64,000 nucleotides of DNA from Euleptes europaea (taxonomy: Eukaryota; Chordata; Lepidosauria; Squamata; Sphaerodactylidae). The translations under genes and the position numbers were made by a program. Positions 55,901 to 64,000 of this stretch are shown here, piece after piece. Under the pieces are notes generated by a model. It was not told the DNA's origin, searched no databases, and saw nothing but the letters and a program-made list of their open reading frames with translations. The stretch covers positions 1,438,501 through 1,502,500 of the forward strand of contig NC_079332.1 of NCBI RefSeq assembly GCF_029931775.1, read 5' to 3'. The first letter of the stretch is position 1; each line of letters starts with the position of its first letter.

Positions 55901-58900
55901 ACTGAGCCTGCTGGGAAGAACAAAGAGCTCCAGCGCTTCCCTCTGCTGAAGCTCGAGAGCCTCCGGGCCAAGATGGGCACCGAACTCTCCACAGGGCACC
56001 GGCGGCGGATTGCCGGCACCGTGGTTAGCCCAGAAGGATCCACCATGGTGAAGAATCCCAAAGACATTGTGGGCTTTCAGCTGGTGAGTCTGCCATGGAG
56101 GGGAGAGGTCTGCGGGTCAAAGGGTACCGGGCAGGGGGCACACAGAGCCGGAGCCCCTCACAGGCACCTCAGAAGAGCCCTCCCGGATCAGACCAGCGAG
56201 GGTCCATCCGGTCCAGCATCCTGCCTCGTGCAGCGGCCAACCGGTTCCTCCAGAGGGCCAACGACAAGGCATAGAGGCTGAGGCCTTCTCCTCATGCTGC
56301 CTCCTGGGAGGGGCCGTGGCACAGTGGTAGAGCTTCTGCTTGGCACGCAGAAGTTCCCAGGTTCAATCCCCAGTGGCATCTCCAGTTAAAGGGACTAGGC
56401 AGGTAGGTGATGAGAAAGAACTCTGCCTGAGACCCTGGAGAGCCATAGAGAGGGGCCGTGGCTCAGCGGTAGAGCGTCTGCTTGGCACGCAGAAGGTCCC
56501 AGTTTCAATCCCCGGTATCTCCAGTTAAAGGGGCCAGGCAAGTAGGTGATGGGAAAGACCCCTGCCTGAGACCCTGGAGAGCTGCTGCTGGTCTGAGTAG
56601 ACAATATTGACTTTGCTGGTCCGAGGGTCTGATTCAGTATAAGGCAGCTTCATGTGTTCTTGTGAATTCAGAGGTTGACTGCCCCTGAATGTGGAGGTTT
56701 GCTTTAGTCCAGCTGATGTTGACCGTGGATGCAGCTCTCGGCCTTTGCCCCTCTGCCATTCCCCCACTGAAAACTGCCTGCTGCGGCTTTGAGCGGCGTG
56801 TGGCCCTGGGGAGGGATGCGTGCGAATTCCAGGCTGAGGCCTCTCCTCCCCTGCCTCAAGCACCCCAGGCGGCTCGCCTGTGGGGAGGACCCCTCCCTGG
56901 CTGAGCCCGCCTTGCCCCTCTCTCCTTCGCAGTGTGACTCCAGCGACAACAGCAGCTGCGTCCTCTACACCTTCAGCTCAGGGGTGAACGCCATCCAGGA
57001 GTGGTACAAGCTGCACTACATGAACATCATGGCCCAGATCAAACCCAAGGAGAAACAGCTGATGAGCTACTCAGCAGAAGAGCTCCTGCTCAGCTGCTCC
57101 TTTGACGGCATGTCCTGTGACACCAGGTTGGCCCCACGGAGGGGAGAGCAGGCGGGCGGGGGGCATGAAGAGCAGGGGCTGCGAGGCGTGCTTTGGGAGG
57201 GGGAAAGCCAAACGCAGACGAAGAGGGCCGGGGGGGGGGTGTGAGCTTGGGAAAGGGGGCTTTCCTCCCGAGAAGCCAGAGCTGGTGCCTGCCTTTGGGC
57301 ACAGGGTGCCCTGCCTCCAAAAAGCTTTGGCTTCGCACCTTGAACCCGTTCCCAGCTCGGGTTGGACGTTCGAGGGAAGGGAAGCGGAGGCTCAATCAGG
57401 CCCCACATCTCCGCCACTGAGATCAGCTGTCAGGCTTCAGGTCCGACTGGGTGCCCTCGCTGGCATCAGCCCTCCTCGGGTTCATCTAGAACAGGGGTTC
57501 TCAACAAGGGGGGGATTCCCCCCACCCCCCGGGAGAGGGATTTTAGGGTTCGGGTGGGGGGGAATTGGGACCACTATTCAGCAAAGTGGGATGTCCTGTA
57601 CATTATGTACAATCTGTAAAATTATAGTTTGTTTGATTTTTGAGTTAGACTATCTTGGGAAGGGGGGAGTTATATTCTGAACAATGGTGAAAGGGGGGAA
57701 TGGAGCAAAAAAGGTTGAGAACCACTGATCTAGAACCAGCCCTGCTGAATCTTGTGCTCCTTGGCCATGACCCCATCCTTTGCCAACCGGAGCCGGGCAT
57801 CGCTAACCATCCCAGAATTCAAATTCCACCTCTAGCCTTACGGGTGCACTCCTGCGTCTACTTCCTTCGGACCAAGCTCCGTTGAACTGAGTGAGACTCA
57901 CTTCTGAGTAAATATGAAGAGTGCAGGAAATAGGTGAGGTAGGAACTAACCGGTAATAGAAGCCTGCTTGGTCCCCGTTAGGAACTTCACTTACTTCCAT
58001 CATCCACTCCATGGGAACTGCTATACCTTCAACAGTGGGAAGGACAATCGGATCCTGAGCACGTCCACTGGAGGCAGCGAATATGGTAAGGGGTCCAGGC
58101 GGTGTGAAATCTGGCCTGGGGAACTGAGCAGGGCCAACCCTTCCCAGAATTTAGGTAGGAAAGATCAAAGCATAATTAAAGAAGGGGGGAGACTTGTCTC
58201 AACCGTAGTGTGTGCGAAAAGGATCTTGGGGTCTTAGTAGACCAAACGCTGAACATGAATCAGCAGTGTGATGCGGTAGCTAAAAAGGCAAATGCGATCT
58301 TGGGCTGTATCAACAGAAGTATAGTGTCCAGATCATGCGATGTTACCGCTTTACTCTGCTCTGGTTAGACCTCACCTAGAGTTTTTGGCACACAATTTAA
58401 GAAAGATGTAGACAAGCTGGAACGTGTCAAGAGGAGGGCAACAAAGATAGTGAGGGGTCTGGAGCCCAAGTCCTATGAGGAAAGGTTGAAGGAGCTGGGT
58501 ATGTTTAGCCTGAAGAGGAGAAGACTGAGGGGGGATATGATAACCATCTTCAAGGACTTGAAGGGCTGTCATATGGAGGAGGGTGCCGAGTTGTTTTCTG
58601 TTGCCCAAGAAGGTCGGACCAGAACCAATGGGTTGAAATTAAATCCAAAGAGTTTCCGTCTAGACATTAGGAAGAACTTTCTAACAGTTAAGAGCGGTTC
58701 CTCAGTGGAACAGGCTTCCTAGGGAGGTGGTGAGCTCTCCTTCCCTGGAGGTTTTAAAGAAGAGGCTAGATGGCTATCTGTCAGCAATGCTGATTCTATA
58801 ACCTCAGGTAGGTCATGAGAGGGAGGGCACGTTGGCCATCTTCTGGGCATGAAGTATGGGTCGCTGTGTGGGGCGGGGAGGTAGTTGTGAATTTCCTGCA

Positions 58901-61069
58901 TTGTGCAGGGGGTTGGACTAGATGACCCTGGTGGTCCCTTCCAACTCTATGATTCTATGAGAATGTGGGTTGAAGGGATGAGGCCTTGCAGCTGTTTTGA
59001 CCCCCATGTCCTCTCTGTGGCCTGCACCCTTCAAAGGCCTTCTGTTGTAAGAGGCAGGCCCCTGGCGTCAGTTCCTCTGCCCGTGGCTCCTGTGCCTTCT
59101 AGAAGGGCAGCCCAACCCCCTGCCTCTCCCTGTGCTCAGGACTGCAGGTGATCCTGTACATCGAGGAAGGTGACTACAACCCCTTCCTGGTGACCTCCAC
59201 GGGGGCCAAGATCGTGGTCCATGACCAAGACGAGTACCCCTTCATCGAGGACATCGGCACCGAGATTGAGACGGCCACGGCCACCTCCATCGGGATGCAC
59301 TTTGTAAGTGGCGGGGCTCAGGCGGGCACAGGCGCCCCCTTCCTGCATTGTGCAGGGGGTTGGACCCTGATGGTCTCTTCCAACTCTATTATTCTATTAT
59401 TCTACTCTCTGGGCAGGGGCCCTTGGCAAGTGGTCTATCGGGAAAGGTGTGTTTTGCCCCGCTTAGGCCATGGAAGTGGATCCAAAATGGGGGTGTGTGT
59501 CTCTACTGGACCTGGGTGTGGGGAGAGATGGAAAGGGGGTTTGGCTCTGCCTCCCTCCACCACCACCACCCCGCCCAGCAATTGTACTTTTGTTTCCCAC
59601 TAACGACCTGTGATTACCTATGGGAGGAGCTGCCCTGGGCTCTGCATGGGCGGGGTGGGGGCAGAGAGGGGAAGGCCCTTTTCTCTTTGTTTGCATTGTT
59701 TTGTAGGACAAATGCGTTGATAACATTTAAATTTATTTTTTAACAAAGAAATGCCAGACACATTCCTGCCTTCTGAGCCAGCAGCGGAGAGGCTGGGTGA
59801 ATTCACAGAAAGGTCTGCCAGACCTGCCTGTGAATTCTCCCCCCCCCCCCACAAACACACACAAAGCCAGCCTGCATTTGAAAGACAGGCGTGGTGCCCA
59901 GTCAGGAAGGGCCCGCCCAGCCTTGGCCCTCCAGAGCCACATCCTGCATGAACCAGAACTGCCTCTCAGCACCTGTGGGAAATAGAGATCTTGTCATTGA
60001 TGGATAATGAGAGAGGGAGGGAGATTCTTGACTGGGGTGGCTCGATCTTTCAAGTTGCTTCTATAGAGGCCACTTTGATAGTACCGAAACCTGTTCAAAG
60101 CTGACTGTAGGACGGATCTTAGAAATATTATCAGACACAAACTATATTTTGGAAGCCTGGCCCCAGTTTCATATTGATCACCGTGGGTTGGGCATATTCC
60201 TGCCTGTGTGCCTTGTGTCCCTTATTCTCACCCCAAAGGGCCCCTGCTCCCTCGCAGTCCCACAAACCCACCCCTTCCCTCCTGCAGACGAAGTCCACCC
60301 GGCTCAGCAAGCCCTACAGCAACTGCACCGAGGACGGGACAGACATCCCCGTGGAGAACCTGTATAACAAAAACTACTCTTTGCAGGTGGGTCTTCCCAG
60401 GCGGCCACAGGGACTCCCTGAGCCCGGCAGCTCTGGAGGGTGCCGGACCATTCTGCCCAGGGTGGGGTGGGAGTGTGGCTCACTGCAAGCTGCAGCCGCA
60501 GCCTTGGTGACCAGGGCAGGAAAGCCAGGGTCCGCCAGCAGGTCTGGCCGCTCTTCCCGCAGGCCGGCCTTTCACAGCTGCCCAGCCTGCGGGTGCTCAA
60601 GACTGCAGTTCCCAGGGCTGACATTTTGCTCCAGCCTTTGGCGGTGGTGCCTGGCGGTGGTGCCTTGCCCTCCCCACGTGTGGGCCCCCAGAGCCCCTCC
60701 CCGCCTGAGCAGTCTGCTTCCCTCCCTCGCAGATCTGCCTGCACTCCTGTTTCCAGAAGCTCATGGTGGAACGGTGCGGCTGCGCCCATTACGCTCAGCC
60801 CCTGCCCCCCAACGCTGAGTTCTGCAACTACAAAAAGTACCCAAATTGGAGTAAGTTCCCTGGGGCAGCTCCCGCCTCCTCCCTCCCTCGGGTCCGAGCA
60901 AGACACCAGGGCAGAGGGACAAATCCGCTCCGGCAGCTTGCCCAGTGGGGCTCCTTGTGTCCGGGAGTCCTTCAGAACCACCCAGATCCTGCTGGGAAGT
61001 GGGGGGTGTTGCAGTCTTCTCGCCTTGTGCAGCCGTGGGGATTAAGTAGCTCTGACTCCCTCCCCGGGG

Positions 61070-61156
<87 letters not shown>

Positions 61157-63611
61157 TGCAGTGTACTGCTACTACAAGCTCCACAAGGACTTTGTGAAGG
61201 AGAAGCTGGGCTGCCAACAGATTTGCAAAGAGGCCTGCAGGTAGGTCCCAGCTGGATTGGGCCCATCTCCTCGGCCAGGGAGGGGCTCTCCGCTGCCAGT
61301 CCCTTCACCTTCTACATGGCCTCCTCTGCAAGGTCCTTGCTGAAGGAGGGAGAGAGGCCAAAAGCTGAGCTTGCAAGAGCTCAGTAGAGCCTTCTCGGAT
61401 GCCGCTTGGTTGGCCCCAGGGTGTCTGCCCTGTTTGGTGGCCCAGTCTCTGGGCAGCGGGCAGGCAACTCACTCAGTGCAGCTGAGGGATGGTAAGACGT
61501 GAGATGGGGCTGCCTGAATGGCTCTTTTGGCAGCCAGACTCCATCAGCACTCGCGGTCAAAGGGACTGGATGAGAGGCTGGCTGAGCGACCTTTAGGCCA
61601 GGCTGGCCCAGAGCCTCTTAGCGGGCAGGCTGCAAACATGGAAGAAGGCGGTGGATGCCACGCTCAGGGTCGGGGAGGGAGCTCTCCTAACTGGGCCAGG
61701 CCAATGGGAACCCACTCCCTGCCTGTCTCCACAGCTTGAAGGAATGGACGCTGACCACCAGCCTAGCCCAGTGGCCCTCAACTGTGTCCGAGGTGAGTCT
61801 CTGTCCTGCCTCGGTCAGTCGGTCACATCCTGAGGATGGAACCGTTCAAAAGGGGGAGGGGGCGCCCAGGCGTAGAAGCAGGGCCAGCTGAAGAAGGGCT
61901 TCTGTCCCTCCAAGTGAAGGGGACTCCTTTGTGGGGCTGCCACTGGCTGCGGGGGCTTGGCTTGGCGAAGGTGGGGAGCAGTGAGGCCCAGGGGTGTGGG
62001 GTTGGCGGCCTCCTCATTAGGCAGCCCCCGTAGCAAGGAGCTGGCTTGGGAAGGGGTGCAGAGGAGGGACTGGGGGCTTTGTGAGCAGCCAGGGGAAGAG
62101 GCAGAAGGCCGAACCCGGGCTTGGAGGGAGAGATCTGCCCACTTGCCCTTCTCTCTCTTCCCAGGAGTGGATGCTCAGGGCCCTCTCTTGGAACAGAGGG
62201 AAAGACAGCAAAACCGTCTTGAACAAGTAGGTCTTCCTTCCATCTCTCCACTGGGGCAAAATGGGGACAGACCCCCAGAGGGAAGCCGGGGGGCAGTCCT
62301 GCCTCTCCTGGCCCTGATCCAGCTTCTCTGTTCCCCTTTTCCTCAGGACAGACCTGGCAAAACTCATGGTGTTCTACAAAGACCTGAACGAGAGGCTCAT
62401 CTCGGAGAACCCAGCAAATACCGTGAGTTTTGCTTCGGGGAGGAGGCTAGTTCAGGGGTGAGCCCTGACCGGGAGGGCCCAGGCTGGCCTGATGTCGTCA
62501 GACCCCAGAAGCTAAGCATGGCCAGTCCCGATTAGCTCTTGGACGGGGTGACCCCCAGGGAAGTCCAGGATCGCTGGGCAGAGGCCGGTGATGGCAAGCC
62601 ACCTCTGGAAGCCTCTCGCCTTGAAAAACCCTGTGGGGTTGCCGTAAGTCAGCTAAGACTTGGCGACATTCACAGAGGTGCCCAGCTCACAGAAACATAG
62701 AATCGTAGAATCATAGAGTTGGAGGGGACCGCCAGGGTCATCCAGTCCAACCCCTGCACAATGCAGGAAATTCACAACTGCCTCCCCCCCCACACACACA
62801 CACATACCCAATGACCCCTACTCCATGTCCAGAAGATGGCCAAGATGCCCTCCCTCTCATCATCTGCCTAAGGTCATGGAATCAGCATTGCTGACAGATG
62901 GTCATCTAGCCTCTGCTTAAAAACCTCCAGGGAAGGAGAGCCCACCACCTCCCGAGGAAGCCTGTTCCACTGAGGAACCGCTCCAACTGTTAGAAAATTC
63001 TTCCTAATGTCTAGACGGAAACTCTTTTGATGTAATTTGAACCGGTTGGTGGTCCGACCTTCTGGGGCAACAGAAAACAAGTCGGCACCCTCCTCTCTAT
63101 GACTATCTCACTTTCTCTGGGTATTCCCCACTCCTCTCCTGGTGCCTGCATGACTGAGTGACCCTCCCTTCCTCCTCCTTCCTTCCCTTCCTTGCTTCCT
63201 CCCCAGATCGTCCTCCTCCTCTCCAACTTCGGGGGCCAGCTGGGCCTGTGGATGAGCTGCTCAATGGTCTGTGTCATTGAGATCATCGAGGTCTTCTTCA
63301 TCGACACCTTCTCCATCATCTTGCGCCGCCGCTGGCAGAAGGCCAAGAAGTGGTGGCAGGGCTGGAGGGCCGGGGCGGGGCTGGAGCCCGGGGCGGACCC
63401 CGAAGACAGGCCCCGGGGCGCCCAGGGCCACGACAACCCCGCCTGCAGCGGAGACGACGACCTGCCCACCTTCAACTCGGCCCTGCAGCTGCCCTTGTCC
63501 CCGGCCGGCCTGCCCCCCCGGACTCCCCCACCCACCTACAGCACCTTGCACCTGGACTGTGCCTTTCGGGAGCAGATGCCCGACACGTGCCAGGGGGGCC
63601 GGGCGCCCTGA
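52875..63611 (+). CDS. SCNN1G: Epithelial sodium channel gamma subunit (gamma-ENaC)
   Basis: Two-pass subunit of the apical, amiloride-sensitive Na+ channel. Exons: 52875-52917 (candidate), 53417-53744, 55786-56083, 56933-57126, 57982-58085, 59140-59303, 60288-60386, 60733-60850, 61162-61240, 61735-61792, 62165-62226, 62347-62422, 63207-63611; all phases agree and the TGA is at 63609. About 675 residues (human 649). Seen: His57-Gly58 gating motif in NTHGCRR, TM1 at about 67-90, furin-type RARR (156-159), second polybasic HRRR (195-198), a Cys-rich extracellular domain, pore-lining SCS (558-560) before VCVIEIIEVFFID, and the C-terminal Nedd4-binding PPPTY (648-652). Exons 2-13 are certain. The start is not: the codon aligned with the mammalian ATG is CTG (53428), so I use an upstream ATG (52875, A at -3) whose exon joins in phase. 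CTG initiation would give about 657 residues. Confidence 0.93.
52929..53213 (+). mobile_element. Two tandem CR1 3' ends (SCNN1G intron 1)
   Basis: Copies at about 52929-53074 and 53075-53213 each run from GCCATCTTCTGGGCATGGAG to the CR1 terminus. The first begins within a few bases of the candidate exon 1 donor. Confidence 0.88.
53937..54720 (-). mobile_element. Non-LTR retrotransposon 3' end, split by a SINE
   Basis: The minus-strand frame at 54713-54336 encodes an ORF2 C-terminus with a zinc-knuckle-like C-x-C-x8-H-x4-C arrangement (CICGAAPEDLAHYTLFC). Its 3' UTR continues at 53937-54068 beyond the inserted SINE. The family is not certain (not CR1 or BovB). Confidence 0.65.
54069..54338 (+). 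mobile_element. SINE family B, short form (SCNN1G intron 2)
   Basis: Starts GAGAGCCAGCGTGGTGTAGC, has a single B-box segment, and ends ATAAAAACCAACTCC plus TCC/TTC. Inserted into the LINE 3' end; sense to SCNN1G. Confidence 0.92.
54864..55088 (+). mobile_element. tRNA-derived SINE, family C (SCNN1G intron 2)
   Basis: GAGAGCCAGCGTGGCACGG, B-box GGGTTTGAATCTCC, then a GTACAAACATCTAAATC tail. Confidence 0.75.
55089..55785. other. SCNN1G intron 2, distal part
   Basis: Contains a (GT)n run near 55290 and a poly-C run ahead of the exon 3 acceptor (about 55741-55753). No gene. Confidence 0.6.
56164..56310 (-). mobile_element. Old LINE-type repeat fragment (SCNN1G intron 3)
   Basis: CCGGATCAGACCAGCGAGGG and GGCCAACCGGTTCCTCCAG are words of a common reptile CR1/L2-like 3' region. 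Confidence 0.5.
56311..56664 (+). mobile_element. SINE family A dimer (SCNN1G intron 3)
   Basis: A truncated head unit (56311-56450) ends GAGAGCCATAG and is followed at once by a complete copy (56451-56664). The junction type is the same as in the array at 48986. Confidence 0.9.
57492..57727. mobile_element. hAT (Charlie-like) MITE (SCNN1G intron 4)
   Basis: The 236-base element has imperfect terminal inverted repeats: CAGGGGTTCTCAAC at the left and, inverted, CAGTGGTTCTCAAC at the right. Perfect 8-base target duplications ATCTAGAA flank it (57484-57491 and 57728-57735). No transposase frame, so non-autonomous. Confidence 0.92.
57875..57940. mobile_element. Short interspersed repeat fragment
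   Basis: GTTGAACTGAGTGAGACTCA and CTTCTGAGTAAATATG match a common amniote repeat, also glimpsed near 14105. It lies just before SCNN1G exon 5. Confidence 0.5.
58185..58959 (+). mobile_element. CR1 LINE 3' portion (SCNN1G intron 5)
   Basis: The longest CR1 here (about 775 bases): ORF2 C-terminal remnants (GGATCTTGGGGTCTTAGTAG), then the full 3' UTR to CCAACTCTATGATTCTATGA. Sense to SCNN1G. Confidence 0.92.
59336..59402 (+). mobile_element. CR1 3' terminus scrap (SCNN1G intron 6)
   Basis: CCTGCATTGTGCAGGGGGTT and three ATTCTATT-type terminal units. Confidence 0.75.
59403..60287. other. SCNN1G intron 6, remainder
   Basis: Nothing named; poly-C with a CA tract near 59840-59870. Confidence 0.6.
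61073..61156. repeat. (CT)n microsatellite at the SCNN1G exon 9 acceptor
   Basis: About 84 bases of CT with two interrupting G bases. It runs directly into TTGCAG and exon 9, so it is the polypyrimidine tract of intron 8. Confidence 0.95.
61241..61734. other. SCNN1G intron 9
   Basis: GT-AG intron of 494 bases; no repeat named. Confidence 0.7.
61793..62164. other. SCNN1G intron 10
   Basis: GT-AG intron of 372 bases; no repeat named. Confidence 0.7.
62484..62676 (+). mobile_element. 5S-rRNA-derived SINE with BovB-like tail
   Basis: The head (TGATGTCGTCAGACCCCAGA, GAAGCTAAGCATGG, TTAGCTCTTGGACGGGGTGA) matches the internal control region of 5S rRNA. The middle has GGCAAGCCACCTCTGGAAGC. The 3' end (GGGTTGCCGTAAGTCAGCTA, GACTTGGCGACATTCAC) is like BovB. 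Lies in SCNN1G intron 12. Confidence 0.88.
62693..63105 (-). mobile_element. CR1 LINE 3' end (SCNN1G intron 12)
   Basis: Starts with three reverse terminal units (ATAGAATCGTAGAATCATAG) and continues to CACCCTCCTCTCTATGACTA. A CA tract interrupts it near 62797. Confidence 0.92.
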
Positions 63612-64000
63612 GGACTGCTCTGGCCACGGCGGGGCTTTGGGTGGGGCTTGGGCTCGGCAGGGGGGCTGGCGCAGGGGACAGACAGACCGGAGGGTGAGCC
63701 AGAAGGGCAGGAGGGCCAGGCGAGCCTCCCTCTTGGCCCCCAAGCTCAGCTGCAGCAAGGGCCGGGGGTAGGAAGCTGGGGGGAGGAACCCCTTCCCGCG
63801 GGCTGCTGACAGCCGTCTCCGCCGTCTCCTGGCCAAGCCCTCGGCAGGACCGGCCACCTTCAGGTGTGCCGGTGGGGACAGGTGGGTGAGGGGACGACTT
63901 CCCCCATGGCAAGGCTCGTCCACAGAAGAGCCACATGGAGGTGTTTTTGTGGGGAGAGGTTTGGGAGGTCCCTAAGAGGGAATTGTAGAGGACACAGGAA
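63612..64000 (+). other. SCNN1G 3' UTR, partial
   Basis: GC-rich, with no AATAAA before the window ends, so the transcript probably continues beyond it. Confidence 0.5.

Overview
The window is vertebrate nuclear DNA, most likely from a squamate reptile (a lizard, possibly a gecko). The evidence is a repeat set of abundant CR1 LINE 3' ends, a BovB (RTE) LINE fragment, several tRNA-derived SINE families, a 5S-rRNA-derived SINE with a BovB-like tail and a hAT MITE. High GC content, CpG-rich first exons and short introns suggest a gene-dense microchromosome; that is an inference.

Three protein-coding genes are present in the order and orientation known from human 16p12. HS3ST2 (+, CDS 2789-7802, two exons) makes 3-O-sulfated heparan sulfate in the Golgi. 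USP31 (-, CDS 50422-31439, 16 exons) is a ubiquitin-specific protease. SCNN1G (+, about 52875-63611, 13 exons including a candidate first coding exon) is the gamma subunit of the epithelial sodium channel. All internal exon phases were checked and close into uninterrupted frames of 341, 1330 and about 675 residues.

Layout: 1-2.6 kb is upstream flank with SINEs and AT-rich conserved-looking islands. 2.6-8.5 kb is HS3ST2, with a CRE plus TATA-like promoter and a polyadenylation signal at 8477. 8.5-27.3 kb is an intergenic interval holding AT-rich islands that look like conserved noncoding elements, a near-consensus RE1/REST site and a few old transposons. It lies between two CTCF-core matches in convergent orientation (3301 and 26889). 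27.3-50.4 kb is USP31 with a long candidate 3' UTR. Intron 1 of USP31 carries a decayed tRNA-Leu and a five-unit tandem SINE. 50.4-52.9 kb is the head-to-head USP31/SCNN1G interval, filled with SINEs and an older CR1. 52.9-63.6 kb is SCNN1G, with CR1, hAT, SINE and microsatellite insertions in its introns.

The three genes share no pathway; they are a conserved syntenic neighbourhood. The most notable points are a perfect TISU initiator in frame upstream of the human-like USP31 start, loss of the mammal-type SCNN1G ATG (CTG in its place), a recurrent head-to-tail SINE multimer, and the CTCF/RE1-framed noncoding domain next to HS3ST2. I did not find a novel multi-gene system.
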